DNA of 64,000 nt from an uncultured Nitrososphaerales archaeon (GTDB lineage Archaea; Thermoproteota; Nitrososphaeria; Nitrososphaerales; Nitrosocaldaceae). Of this stretch, positions 38,866 to 48,039 are shown in pieces. The notes under the pieces were generated by a model. It was given only the letters and a program-made list of their open reading frames with translations. It made no database searches and had not been told where the DNA came from. The stretch is taken from contig CALHIV010000007.1 of assembly GCA_938030895.1 (NCBI GenBank), forward strand, positions 1 to 64,000. Reading direction: 5' to 3'. A program made the translations under genes and the position numbers. Positions within the stretch are counted from its first letter, which is position 1; the number at the start of each line of letters is the position of its first letter.

Positions 38866-38875
38866 CTTTATATAT
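38866..38875 (+). promoter_or_regulatory. TATA box of the deoxyhypusine synthase gene
   Basis: CTTTATATAT lies 22–31 bases before ATG 38897 and predicts a leaderless mRNA. Confidence 0.6.
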
Positions 38876-38896
38876 GGTGGTTGAAGCAACCCCTAT

Positions 38897-39865
38897 ATGC
38901 TTGAGAGAAAGGTTAAGGATCTAAGCGTAACTGATGGTTCAGATGCATGCTCTATAATTGCAGAGATGCTCGATGCTGGAGGGTTCACAGCAAGGAGCCT
39001 TGCTATAGCATCAAGGATACTCGAGTCCATGCTCAAGGATTATGGATGCTTCAGGTTCCTCTCATTCGTTGGTGCTCCTATAGCAACTGGGCTTAGAGGT
39101 GTTATAAGGGATATGCTCAAGGAGAAGATGTTCGACGCAGTTATAACCACATGTGGTGCCCTAGACCATGATATAGCAAGGTGTAGCGCAGATTACTATA
39201 CTGGGGACTTTGGCATGGATGATAACATGCTTGCAAGTGAGAGGATACACAGGCTAGGGAGTGTACTCATACCTTTAGCAAACTATGGTCCACTGATAGA
39301 GAAGAGGGTATACAACATACTCGAGGAGGTATACTCTAAAGGGGTTAGGGAGGTATCCAGTAGCGAGATATGCAGTACTATAGGCATGCATATGGATGAG
39401 TCCTCGTTCCTCTACTGGGCTGCAAGGAACAATATACATATATTCGTGCCAGGGATAATGGATGGGGCTGTAGGTACCCAGTTGTGGCTCTTTGCTCAGA
39501 GGCATAGAGACTTTAGGCTCAACCTCTTCAGGGATGCTGATCTGCTTGCTGAGATAGTATTCAAGGCAGAGCGTACAGGTGCATTGATGCTAGGAGGAGG
39601 TATATCCAAGCATCATACTCTATGGTGGAACCAGTTCAGAGGAGGACTAGACTATGCTGTGTACATAACCACTGCTGTAGAGTACGATGGCAGCCTTAGC
39701 GGGGCGCTTGTAAGGGAAGCTATATCGTGGGGTAAGGTGAAGCAGGATGCAAGGCAGGTTACACTACATGGAGAGGTTACAGTACTCATGCCATTCCTAT
39801 ACACATGTATGCTTAGAGCATGGAAGGGTAGAGGAGAGAGTGAAGTAGAGGAGAGTAGCGGTTAA
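38897..39865 (+). CDS. dys: Deoxyhypusine synthase
   Basis: The 322-residue enzyme transfers the aminobutyl part of spermidine to a lysine of aIF5A. Matching blocks are FLSFVGAPIATGLRGVIRDML, ITTCGALDHDIARC with the NAD-binding loop, and GGGISKHHTLWWNQFRGGLDY with the active-site lysine of the GGGxxKHH motif. The last conserved part is AVEYDGSLSGALVREAISWGK. Length is normal for an archaeal family member. The start is leaderless by the TATA position. Confidence 0.95.
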   Translation: MLERKVKDLSVTDGSDACSIIAEMLDAGGFTARSLAIASRILESMLKDYGCFRFLSFVGAPIATGLRGVIRDMLKEKMFDAVITTCGALDHDIARCSADYYTGDFGMDDNMLASERIHRLGSVLIPLANYGPLIEKRVYNILEEVYSKGVREVSSSEICSTIGMHMDESSFLYWAARNNIHIFVPGIMDGAVGTQLWLFAQRHRDFRLNLFRDADLLAEIVFKAERTGALMLGGGISKHHTLWWNQFRGGLDYAVYITTAVEYDGSLSGALVREAISWGKVKQDARQVTLHGEVTVLMPFLYTCMLRAWKGRGESEVEESSG

Positions 39866-40005
39866 TAGCATCGTTGGTTAGTGGTGAAATAGTAATAGGG
39901 AGCAGGCAGGTAGGTAGGGAGTAGGGTAGAGTCACTGCTTGCAATTAGCCTAATATCTACCTTACCTGCCCTTTACCTCTATTTATTTATTTTATATCTA
40001 TCTAT

Positions 40006-40428
40006 CTATCTATCTAGAGCCTTTATCCTCTTTATAGCATCCTCTAGAGTAGTCGATTCACCATCCATTATGTTAAACTCAGTATAGAGCATCTTAACAA
40101 CCTCAGCGATTAGCATCCTTGAGCCCTCCTTGAAGAGTACGTAGAGTGCATCCTCAACCTTCTTTGGCTCATCACACCAATCGCGTATATCTACTCCCAT
40201 ACTGCTCAGATGGTATCCTATAACCTTGATCGTATGCTCGCCGAGTACGCTACTAAGATGCTTAAGCACTAATGCATTGATCCTCTCCTCTACCTTAACC
40301 TCCTTGCCGTTGCTACCATTACTAGCCTCTACCTTTACATACTCTTCACCACTATCGCTATCACTATCACTATAAACTCTACCTTCTCTCTCCTTACTCT
40401 TAATATCACCATGCATATTCCTCTTCAT
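40006..40428 (-). CDS. NitrOD5-like domain protein
   Basis: After an acidic and Ser-rich N-terminus (residues 1–50), the C-terminal 90 residues resemble the thaumarchaeal NitrOD5 domain: ALVLKHLSSVLGEHTIKVIGYHLSS and CDEPKKVEDALYVLFKEGSRMLIAE. NitrOD domains were named from Nitrososphaera signal-transduction proteins and have no known activity. It is 49 bases downstream of the KaiC-like gene on the same strand and probably in one operon, so it may be an output partner. The match is by eye. Confidence 0.65.
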   Translation of the reverse strand: MKRNMHGDIKSKEREGRVYSDSDSDSGEEYVKVEASNGSNGKEVKVEERINALVLKHLSSVLGEHTIKVIGYHLSSMGVDIRDWCDEPKKVEDALYVLFKEGSRMLIAEVVKMLYTEFNIMDGESTTLEDAIKRIKALDR

Positions 40429-40477
40429 ATCATGCTCACCTTGAACTCATCGATGCTCATAACACATACCATCATAG

Positions 40478-42058
40478 CTACACCATCCTTAACAATGAGT
40501 ATGAGGGATGCTCTCTATCTAGTAGTATTGCATAGGTACCAAGGCTAGGCTTCACACCATGCATCAGAGATATCCCATTCCTACTCCACAGCCTAAGATG
40601 CACGTCCGCTATGCTCTTGACATATGGCAAGTTACTAGAGCCCATCCTCTCCACTATAACAGTCACATCACCGTTATCCTTGGCAGTGGTTAGGAGCATA
40701 CCCTCATACATCCTGTTGTTATTTACATGCATCCTATTGAGGAGTAAGAGTAACGGCTTTGCAGTATCAGCCGTCTCTTTTCCATTGTCATCACCATTAC
40801 CATTATTATCGCTATCACTATCGCTATCATTATCTACTCCCTTCAACTCCTCATACTTCGCCAACATGATATTCATGTAGTTAGAATCATTGATATTCAC
40901 TATAGATGGTAACAGGTTTAGCGTATCCTTGCCATCCTTCTTGATAAACCACTGCTCATACATACTTAAAGTATCAATCTTGCTAGATGAGAATATAGTT
41001 AGGTTCCTAGCCTCGTCTGTGCAGAATTGTAGTATGCTACTCAGCATACTGCCAACTGGGGCATCTACTGCACCAAGCATAACTTTTCCATTATTCTTCA
41101 ACGTGCTGAGTATCATACATACTAGAATAGTGTTCAAGAACACCATGTCAAGTCCAGGATCTGCCTCTAAGAGTAGAGTAGTGCCATATGCAAGCCCTCC
41201 ACGGAGTATATCATCTGTATCCTTACTACCTGTAGATACAAAACCAGCTCTAGCATCCAATCTCTTGAATGGTATATTACTACTGCCATCACCACTATTA
41301 CTGTTATTGCTCCATCCCCTACATCCTGTACTGTTATACTGGGTCATAGGAACCAGTGTGAATCTGGAGTCTAACAGTGTATATGCATATGTGTTGTTAT
41401 ATAGAGCAACGCCCCTCATCTTATCTATACGCATCGATCTTATACTTACACCATCATCGTCCTTGATGCTTAATGTAACTATCCCATCTACAAGGTATGA
41501 TAGCGTATTCATCTCTGGCTCCTCACTTACAAATAACAGGAACCCATCATGTGTATCAGCAACAGTTATCATAGTCTTCTCCATCTTCATCCTATCCTCA
41601 TGCTTGATCTCTTTTGCTAGAGCATCCCAACTATCGAGGACTACAAAGGCCCTCTTCTTGTTGATTAGCGTATCTATAACCAGCTCGACCGTACCTGTAG
41701 CGCTCCCAAGCCTCAGATCTATAACAGAGTCCTTCTCTATCTTATCGTATGATAATACTGACTCATCCTTCAAGTAGCCTATGATCCATGGGAAGTAGCG
41801 CTGTAATCTAGCCAATGATACCCTAGTTGAGATGTAGAAGCAGTTGTACTTCTCATGGATAAGTCGCATCAGCTCTAGCGCTAGAGTAGTCTTCCCTGTG
41901 CCAGGTAAGCCTCTTACCAGCATAGAGGTTGGCTCCATGTTAAGGAAGTCTCTGAATACAGTCCTCAACTCACTACTTGCTATACGTATAGCATCGTTAC
42001 TACTGCTATAGTTGCCAATGCTATATGCCCTTTTACCCTCATCCTCCCTACTCTGCAT
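40478..42058 (-). CDS. KaiC/RAD55-like protein with one active and one degenerate ATPase domain
   Basis: The 526-residue protein has two RecA/KaiC-type domains. The first (about 30–245) has Walker A GLPGTGKTT and Walker B AFVVLDSWDAL. The second (about 275–480) starts RAGFVSTGSKDTDDILRGGL, as in KaiC, but its P-loop is ADPGLDMVFL, without Lys-Thr, so it probably does not bind ATP normally. A low-complexity Asp/Asn/Ser run (about 400–420) interrupts it. Archaeal KaiC-like proteins take part in signalling networks. It is the first gene of the pair with the NitrOD5-like protein. Confidence 0.85.
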   Translation of the reverse strand: MQSREDEGKRAYSIGNYSSSNDAIRIASSELRTVFRDFLNMEPTSMLVRGLPGTGKTTLALELMRLIHEKYNCFYISTRVSLARLQRYFPWIIGYLKDESVLSYDKIEKDSVIDLRLGSATGTVELVIDTLINKKRAFVVLDSWDALAKEIKHEDRMKMEKTMITVADTHDGFLLFVSEEPEMNTLSYLVDGIVTLSIKDDDGVSIRSMRIDKMRGVALYNNTYAYTLLDSRFTLVPMTQYNSTGCRGWSNNSNSGDGSSNIPFKRLDARAGFVSTGSKDTDDILRGGLAYGTTLLLEADPGLDMVFLNTILVCMILSTLKNNGKVMLGAVDAPVGSMLSSILQFCTDEARNLTIFSSSKIDTLSMYEQWFIKKDGKDTLNLLPSIVNINDSNYMNIMLAKYEELKGVDNDSDSDSDNNGNGDDNGKETADTAKPLLLLLNRMHVNNNRMYEGMLLTTAKDNGDVTVIVERMGSSNLPYVKSIADVHLRLWSRNGISLMHGVKPSLGTYAILLDREHPSYSLLRMV

Positions 42059-42203
42059 ACCTATCAGTTGTAGCGATAGGATAAATGGCTGTGTAATTAA
42101 TCCTACTAACTTACATTAGATATGATGAATAGTATATAGCGTGCTAATACGCAAAGCATTAAAGATAAAGGCAAGTGCAATGTTATCAGGCTGATGGGTT
42201 AGT

Positions 42204-43190
42204 ATGGTAGTTATGGAACTCGTTGCTGGGGCTATAAACTGGGATACAACTGTATTTGTTGACTCACTCCCAAAGGCTGGCGAAGAGGTTAGAGCAAGGA
42301 AGGTTATAAGTGTAGCAGGGGGCAAGGGTGCCAATACTGCAGTTGCGTCTGCTAGGATACTTGGCAGGGACAAGGTTGGGCTGATAGGCGCTCTAGGCAA
42401 TGATGGGATAGGAGAGGAGCAGCTTAAGATACTCGGTGAAGAGGGTGTAGATACATCATGCGTTAAGAGGTTCGACCATCCTTCAGGGCAGGCATATATA
42501 ATTGTAGATGGCAAGGGCGAGAATATGATACTTACATACAAGGCTGTGAATGATATGCTTAGAGCAGAGGTTCTTGATTGCGATATATTCAATGAGGCTA
42601 TAGATGAGGCAAGGGCAGTTGTGGTTATAGATCCACCATTGGAGTTTGCTCTGAGCCTTATAGAACGTGCTAGAGTTGGTGATGATGGAAGGGAAGGGGG
42701 TAAGAGGATTATATGGGCACCAGCACTCCTAACCAGATCTGGTCTCAATGCGCTAATCGATGGTATAAGCAAGGTAGACTATCTTATCATGAACGAGTCA
42801 GAGTGCTTACTCTTAGCGAATACGGATGATGTCATGCAAGGGTTTAAGACACTTACAAGGCTGGGTAAGAGGATGGTACTGACTAGGGGTTCTGAAGGAT
42901 GCCTATTCTACTGGAATGGCAAGATAGCATCCATACCAGGTGTAGATCTGAGTGCTATAGGGCTCAATGCTGTAAGTACCGTTGGTGCTGGAGATGCCTT
43001 CCTTGGGGTATTCACAGCACTACTACTGAAGGGTTACGGTGAGTTGGAGGCGCTATTCATGGCAAACCTTGCTGCTGCACTCAAGGTTGCTAGGGAAGAG
43101 ACTAGAGCAAGTCCATACTATGATGAGCTGCTAAGATACGTCAACGATGAGAGGGTAGAGAGGTTCTATACAGGTATAAAGGTTCTATAG
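42204..43190 (+). CDS. PfkB-family sugar/nucleoside kinase, ribokinase-like
   Basis: The 328-residue kinase has the N-terminal GAINWDTTVFVDSLPKAGE, the GGKGANTAVASARILG motif and, near the C-terminus, STVGAGDAFLGVF (DTVGAGD-like, with the catalytic Asp). It phosphorylates ribose or a nucleoside with ATP. The adjacent convergent gene encodes a nucleoside hydrolase that would free ribose, so a ribose-salvage pair is a reasonable inference; other PfkB substrates cannot be excluded. ATG 42204 is used; ATG 42213 is an alternative. Confidence 0.9.
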   Translation: MVVMELVAGAINWDTTVFVDSLPKAGEEVRARKVISVAGGKGANTAVASARILGRDKVGLIGALGNDGIGEEQLKILGEEGVDTSCVKRFDHPSGQAYIIVDGKGENMILTYKAVNDMLRAEVLDCDIFNEAIDEARAVVVIDPPLEFALSLIERARVGDDGREGGKRIIWAPALLTRSGLNALIDGISKVDYLIMNESECLLLANTDDVMQGFKTLTRLGKRMVLTRGSEGCLFYWNGKIASIPGVDLSAIGLNAVSTVGAGDAFLGVFTALLLKGYGELEALFMANLAAALKVAREETRASPYYDELLRYVNDERVERFYTGIKVL

Positions 43191-43378
43191 AGGATAATAG
43201 AGGATAATAGAGGATATCAATGGTAGGCTGTATAATAGCTGTATAATAGTTAGGATTATTATAGCATATATGCTAAAAGTACGCTAGCCAATAATATGAT
43301 ATGATAGAATATAATATGATAGAATATGATAAGAGGATAACCTTCCTACCCACTATCAAGGTCTGCAAGTATATAGCA

Positions 43379-44290
43379 TTAAGCCAAGCCATTCAAGATA
43401 AAGTCTATGAACCTATCTGCCATGACATCATGGCATATGCTAACATTCCCATCATCCCTGTACAATGCTATGCTCATACCTCTCCTCCTACCAGCAGTCT
43501 CTACCCTAACCTTTGCTCTCTTCATAGCAAAGATCTCAGGCTCTAGGAGTGCTGCAAGTGCAAATACATCATGTAGGTTGAAGTGTGAGTATCTATCTAC
43601 AGGGTTCTTGAGTATCCTTGCTGCAAGGGTTGCAGGAGCGCTCCCTATAGACTCGATCCTCTTGAGCAGAAGATGGTCTACACTACAGTCCTTGCGTGAT
43701 GTCAACTCAAGCCCGCATGCAACTATGCTTAGATCAGAGTTCATAACCTTATCAGCTGCTACAGCATCCATGTAGAAGTTGAACTCCGCATACCTCGTAA
43801 CATTACCCTCGCTAACATCAAGATCATAGGCACCGCCCATAACGAATACCTTATCTATATACCTCTTCACATCCTGATGAAGTAGTGCTGCTATGTTGGT
43901 CAATGGTGCTGTGCAGAGGAGCGTAACCTCGCCCTCCTTGTATGAGGCAAGGATACTGGCAAGTTCCCTTATTGGATCGTTGCTATACCTTGCTAGCCTA
44001 ACCGCAGATTTATAGCCTGTATAGATCATAGAGTCCCCAAGCCCATCCATACCATGAACTTCTATAGAATGCTTAGATCTCTTGTAACCCTTTCTACTAA
44101 GCCCCTTTATGACCCTTATACTCTTGCCTAGAGCATTGCATATCTTGAGTGTGTTAATAGCGCCCATCATGGCACTAACATTACCAGATACAGTGCTGAG
44201 TGCGACTATCTCAACGTCTGCATTATTCAATGCAAGTATGAGTGCTACTGCATCATCAACGCCTGGGTCCATATCAAGTATTACCTTCAT
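43379..44290 (-). CDS. Inosine-uridine-type nucleoside hydrolase
   Basis: The 303-residue protein has the calcium-binding Asp cluster DMDPGVDDAVALILA at the N-terminus. VFVMGGAYDLDVSEGNVTRYAEFNFYMDAVAADKV follows in the middle, and HFNLHDVFALAALLEP near the C-terminus carries the catalytic His and last Asp. The family cleaves ribonucleosides to base plus ribose. The neighbouring PfkB kinase is encoded on the opposite strand, with the two genes converging, which fits joint ribose salvage. Length is typical. Confidence 0.93.
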   Translation of the reverse strand: MKVILDMDPGVDDAVALILALNNADVEIVALSTVSGNVSAMMGAINTLKICNALGKSIRVIKGLSRKGYKRSKHSIEVHGMDGLGDSMIYTGYKSAVRLARYSNDPIRELASILASYKEGEVTLLCTAPLTNIAALLHQDVKRYIDKVFVMGGAYDLDVSEGNVTRYAEFNFYMDAVAADKVMNSDLSIVACGLELTSRKDCSVDHLLLKRIESIGSAPATLAARILKNPVDRYSHFNLHDVFALAALLEPEIFAMKRAKVRVETAGRRRGMSIALYRDDGNVSICHDVMADRFIDFILNGLA

Positions 44291-44415
44291 CTGAACACCC
44301 CCTCTACACCCTTTAGAATATACCGATATTCTAACCTTTTATACAAGATGGCCCTTACATATACAGATCATGTAGTGTTCTGGTATATACCATCTATAGT
44401 GGTGAGGTAAGGTAT

Positions 44416-45063
44416 ATGGACTATACATTCTTGCTCATGGTTATAGTAGTATCATCCTCTGGGGTACTATCCCCAGGACCACTCTTCCTCATAAACATAC
44501 ACTATGCAAAGAGGTATGGGCATCTATCAGGCCTTCTCTGTGCTAGTGGTCATGCAGTGGTAGAGTTGCCCTTGGTCCTAGCCATAGCAGTAGGTATACT
44601 CAGCATAGATTACATGGATCGGTTGGGATGGCTCATAGGTCTGGTTGGTGGTGTAGCACTCATAGCATTTTCTACCATACAGATATATACACTTGCAACT
44701 ACTAGAAGCATACAAGGGCAGAGTAACAATGCTAGGGTACTCAAGGTATCAACAGCGTTGTATGGCTCGTTCATTGCTGGAATGGCATTCTCTGCCTTGA
44801 ATCCGTTCTTCATAGCATGGTGGTTAACCGTTGGGATGAAGATGATAGTTGATGCATCCTATATTGCATCCATCAATGGGGTACTCCTAATGTTCCTACT
44901 CCATATATGGATGGATTATGCATGGCTTATGGGTACGGCGTACATGGCAAGGAAGGGTATGGATAAGATCTCTAGGCTTGGTAGTAATGCAATGTTACTC
45001 TACATAGCACTCTATGCTATACTTGTGTATATAGGGATAAACTTCATACTGTCATCGCTCTGA
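44416..45063 (+). CDS. LysE-family amino-acid exporter
   Basis: The 215-residue membrane protein has six predicted helices and the family motif SPGPLFLINIHYAKRYG in the first loop, with GLLCASGHAVVE in the second helix region. LysE/RhtB proteins export amino acids or related small molecules. It is monocistronic; its substrate cannot be read from sequence. The C-terminal helix ends YIGINFILSSL. Confidence 0.9.
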   Translation: MDYTFLLMVIVVSSSGVLSPGPLFLINIHYAKRYGHLSGLLCASGHAVVELPLVLAIAVGILSIDYMDRLGWLIGLVGGVALIAFSTIQIYTLATTRSIQGQSNNARVLKVSTALYGSFIAGMAFSALNPFFIAWWLTVGMKMIVDASYIASINGVLLMFLLHIWMDYAWLMGTAYMARKGMDKISRLGSNAMLLYIALYAILVYIGINFILSSL

Positions 45064-45104
45064 GGGATATCTATTTTTATAAGTGGCTAGTAGCATCTTA
45101 TTAT

Positions 45105-45356
45105 ATGCTAGGGTCCAAGGGGCTGAGGAGCGAGCACCTCCTCAAGATGAAGGAGTTGTTCGACTCGATAATCTCAAGCGCAGGCAAGGATCCAGAAGAC
45201 TTTTACCAGTACTGGAGGAGGGAGGCCGAGAATATATACATACAGGTTGCAGATCTACCAACTGATGAGGCATTCGAGAAGGCTATGAGGATGATAGAGA
45301 CCTCTGCAAGGTTCGAACTGGCAAGGAAGGATATCGTACGCAACCTTCTTGGCTGA
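45105..45356 (+). CDS. Small helical protein (83 aa)
   Basis: A soluble, all-helical protein with many Glu, Lys and Arg (KGLRSEHLLKMKELFDSII). A TATA-like TTTTTATAAG at about 45071–45080 fits a leaderless start at ATG 45105. It ends shortly before the convergent methyltransferase gene. No family is recognised. Confidence 0.6.
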   Translation: MLGSKGLRSEHLLKMKELFDSIISSAGKDPEDFYQYWRREAENIYIQVADLPTDEAFEKAMRMIETSARFELARKDIVRNLLG

Positions 45357-45389
45357 CCAGTAGATGCTGTATATGTATACCATTAGTTA

Positions 45390-46025
45390 CTACCTTCCTC
45401 CCTTGATACCTATTGCTACCCCATCACGAACTGGGAGTACTAATGCATCCATACTACTTATAAGCATGGAGTTGAACCTTGCCACTGCAATGCCTTCTCT
45501 ACTATCCCTCAACACCTCTCCATGCCATAACGCATTATCTGCAATCAGTAATCCGTTCTTACTCAGCCTTGGATAGCATAACTCAAAGTATCTAGGGTAG
45601 TTATCCTTACCATCATCTATGAAGATCAGGTTGAACCTCCCCTTCAGCCTCGGTATAACATCTAATGCATCGCCAGTTATAACCTCTACAGTATCATCTA
45701 GGTTAGCGCTATGTATATTTGCTCTAGCCTCATCTGCCCTTACAGGATCTATCTCTATGCTTGTTACCCTACCATTGAACCTCTTTGCTGCTAACCCAAG
45801 CCATATGGTAGAGTAGCCTACAGCAGTGCCTATCTCCAGTATCCTTCTACCCCTTATTGCACGTACAAGGATGAAGAGCATTCTACCTATCAATGGACCG
45901 ACTATTGGTATACCTCTCTGCCTAGCATCATCCTCTATGCGTGGGAGTATACTTGGGCTCTTTGGTAATATGCTATGCACATACTCTATGATCTTCTCAT
46001 CATGCATATGCCATATACCTGGCAT
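45390..46025 (-). CDS. SAM-dependent O-methyltransferase (COMT-like)
   Basis: The 211-residue class I methyltransferase has motif I in EIGTAVGYSTIWLGLAA. VTSIEIDPVRADEARANI is motif II, and FNLIFIDDGKDNYPRYFELCYPRLS has the metal-binding Asp pair of cation-dependent O-methyltransferases. IADNALWHGEV completes the site. It likely methylates a small catechol-like or other hydroxyl compound; the substrate is unknown. It starts 25 bases downstream of the wHTH regulator gene on the same strand, so may belong to the same operon. Confidence 0.92.
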   Translation of the reverse strand: MPGIWHMHDEKIIEYVHSILPKSPSILPRIEDDARQRGIPIVGPLIGRMLFILVRAIRGRRILEIGTAVGYSTIWLGLAAKRFNGRVTSIEIDPVRADEARANIHSANLDDTVEVITGDALDVIPRLKGRFNLIFIDDGKDNYPRYFELCYPRLSKNGLLIADNALWHGEVLRDSREGIAVARFNSMLISSMDALVLPVRDGVAIGIKGGR

Positions 46026-46050
46026 CCTAACACTATACCAGCATTAAGTA

Positions 46051-46584
46051 TTAAAAGTTTAGATCCTCCATGATATCGGTATAGTTATCTGCAACCTTCT
46101 CTATCAACTGCTGCTCCCTATACCTTGCAAGCATCCCTGCTATCAGATGCTTATCCCTTAACACATAGACGGAGTCATGCTTATCTATAAGACCCTTCTC
46201 AACGAGCCTCTTCATATGCCAGAAGATGGTTGATGGTGCCTTGCCAAGCATGAATGCAAGCTCATCGAGTGTTGATGAGCCATCATTCTCAAGCATGTAA
46301 GAGACGATCCTCCTTGTAGTTGGTATCCTTAACATGCCAAGTATCTTAGCCTCGTCATGCTCAACATCACTTGCATAGTATCTTGTCATACCCTTATCCC
46401 TATCTATCCTTATTGCCTGCTCAGATTCCAGCTTATAAAGATGGTATGATAGGACTCCGTTGGTTAACCCTAGAAGCCTAAGTAGTTCTCTATACCTTAT
46501 TCCAGGGTTCCTCTTTATGCATTCGAGTATCGTATTCCTTATATTGTTGCTTATCCCTCCTATGATCATAACCATCAACCTCAA
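46051..46584 (-). CDS. Tandem winged-helix regulator (ArsR/MarR-like)
   Basis: The 177-residue protein has two winged HTH domains. The first is at about residues 15–75 (TILECIKRNPGIRYRELLRLLG, then SYHLYKLE). The second, at about 85–155 (RIVSYMLENDGSSTLDELAFMLGKAPSTIFWHMKRLVEKGL), is of ArsR-like type. This double architecture is common in archaeal membrane-linked regulators. It overlaps the membrane protein gene by four bases (coordinated translation) and precedes the methyltransferase gene. Confidence 0.88.
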   Translation of the reverse strand: MRLMVMIIGGISNNIRNTILECIKRNPGIRYRELLRLLGLTNGVLSYHLYKLESEQAIRIDRDKGMTRYYASDVEHDEAKILGMLRIPTTRRIVSYMLENDGSSTLDELAFMLGKAPSTIFWHMKRLVEKGLIDKHDSVYVLRDKHLIAGMLARYREQQLIEKVADNYTDIMEDLNF

Positions 46585-46982
46585 CCCATCTTTATAACCC
46601 CGGTCATGAAGAGTACTAGCATTGCAAGTATGAGCATGTGTGACAGCTCCACATTTATTATTGGGAGCAAGAGTGGTGGCACATTCCCTGTTGCTGTAAC
46701 AAAGTTTACAAACTCTGCAACTGCAAGCATTGATAGTGCAAGCATCATATAGAGTAGCCTTCTACTCCTTCCCCTGTAGTATGCTAATGCAGATACTATA
46801 ACAAGGAATATGGATGTCATGAACGCTACCAAGTGTAGGTAGATATGGTATATCATAGACTCATGGGTTACATGAGGTAGTATTAGTGGGAGGGAGAAGA
46901 CTGCTATTGCAGCAAGTATAAGTGCTGTCATAACATTCTTATCAGCGAAGATCATCCTCTGCATATCTATTATTATAGGCAA
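46581..46982 (-). CDS. Four-helix membrane protein, partner of the HTH regulator
   Basis: 133 residues with four hydrophobic helices (about 17–36, 42–62, 68–90, 104–130) and small loops. Ends MTGVIKMG. It is the upstream gene of the pair and shares four bases with the regulator's start. Similar wHTH/membrane pairs occur in Archaea, where the membrane protein may sense a lipid or membrane state. The role is inferred from pairing only. Confidence 0.75.
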   Translation of the reverse strand: MPIIIDMQRMIFADKNVMTALILAAIAVFSLPLILPHVTHESMIYHIYLHLVAFMTSIFLVIVSALAYYRGRSRRLLYMMLALSMLAVAEFVNFVTATGNVPPLLLPIINVELSHMLILAMLVLFMTGVIKMG

Positions 46983-47319
46983 GGTATATAATTAATTATT
47001 GGTACACTGATAGAATTACAGGATCTTATATGAGACAGCATCTTATATGAGGCTTGCGGTCCTCTCCTTTGCTACTATAAATATGCTTACTTTTGCCATC
47101 TACAAGTATACTTATATCTCAAATAATATTGGCATAATATAATTATCTTCTATGTGCTAGATGGTAGTACTAGAGCAATCTCTTGATCATATAGTGTGTA
47201 TGCATCACCAACCACAGTCCAAATGAATGACTCACATAACTTGTGACAAAAATTTAGATATTATTTATTTTTATATACCATTTACTGCTAAGATAAGCAA
47301 TTGAACAAGTTACTATTTA
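46983..47319. other. Intergenic region without recognised features
   Basis: This 337-base gap between two minus-strand genes has A/T-rich promoter-like sequence and a short repeat (ATCTTATATGAG occurs twice, near 47022 and 47040). No ORF or RNA gene is apparent. Confidence 0.45.
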
Positions 47320-47916
47320 TTATGATAGTGCTGGTATGCCCATAGTTGCAAATGCATATGCTTCATCCTTGTATACCTTCCTATACCTCTCATCATAGTA
47401 CTCATAATCCCTTACACCAGATACATGCTCAAGCCATAGATCATGTATGGAACTGTTGTACCTCTTCGCTACACCCTTCCTCCTACCAACCTCATGCAAG
47501 ATGATATGAGATACCTTTGTAGTGTTGTTGATAGCAAAGAACCTCTTCCTATCCATAACAGATGAGTCAGAGCCTGTCTTCATATAATCGAGCCAGTGCA
47601 CTAGACCAAAGTTGTCTGTATAGTAGCCAGCGCTACAATCAGAGATCAACGGTCTAAAGTATGCAAGGTAGATGTGGTAATTCTCCTTACCTTTACTCCT
47701 ATGATGCATTATGAGATCGCTTAACCCAAACCTAAGCCTCCTCAACGGGCTCCTTTCTACAGCAAGTACATCGACCCCAACATCATAATGTAACCCAAAG
47801 TTCTTGTTCAACCACCATGCAAAGAACTTGCCCATCTCCTCAATGTATGGTAGATCGTCCTTGACTCTAGAGTCAAGCTCCTCATACTTCACAACGTATA
47901 TGAGGCGGAGGATCAT
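47320..47916 (-). CDS. Hypothetical protein with metallopeptidase-like HExxR motif
   Basis: The 198-residue soluble protein has ILHEVGRRKG at residues 139–148, followed by HDLWLEH at 158–164. This looks like a zincin site HExGHxxG…H with the second His changed to Arg (position 145). The rest is mixed alpha/beta with many Tyr. If zinc still binds, His158 or His164 may serve. It could instead be an inactive relative. No signal peptide, so intracellular. The resemblance is by eye. Confidence 0.62.
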   Translation of the reverse strand: MILRLIYVVKYEELDSRVKDDLPYIEEMGKFFAWWLNKNFGLHYDVGVDVLAVERSPLRRLRFGLSDLIMHHRSKGKENYHIYLAYFRPLISDCSAGYYTDNFGLVHWLDYMKTGSDSSVMDRKRFFAINNTTKVSHIILHEVGRRKGVAKRYNSSIHDLWLEHVSGVRDYEYYDERYRKVYKDEAYAFATMGIPALS

Positions 47917-48039
47917 GAATCATCGACTAGACCTTGTTCACTCTAATGATATAATAACCTACCTTGGAGCAAGAGGGCAATATACAATCATAATATTATA
48001 TAAATATAAACATAAAAAAGATAGAAGCAGGCAGCTGCC

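Larger units (their letters stand above)
38406..38896. other. Intergenic region with A/T repeats and a possible gene remnant
   Basis: Starts with TTATTTATT-type repeats, a likely terminator. On the minus strand, the segment 38535–38760 contains short open pieces, such as LEQWLMFNRDYTVRMFRYC and EDFRQYSVELSIFTVE, in different frames, which may be relics of a gene. Near the right end is a 14-bp duplication (38836–38863) and the TATA of the deoxyhypusine synthase gene (38866–38875). Confidence 0.4.

Noticed and set aside
40890-41777. 295-codon plus-strand ORF
   Set aside because: It is antisense to the KaiC-like gene, whose P-loop and KaiC features are clear; the shadow is Ser/Leu-rich without motifs.
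42116-42772. 218-codon minus-strand ORF
   Set aside because: Antisense to the PfkB kinase; a codon-bias shadow.
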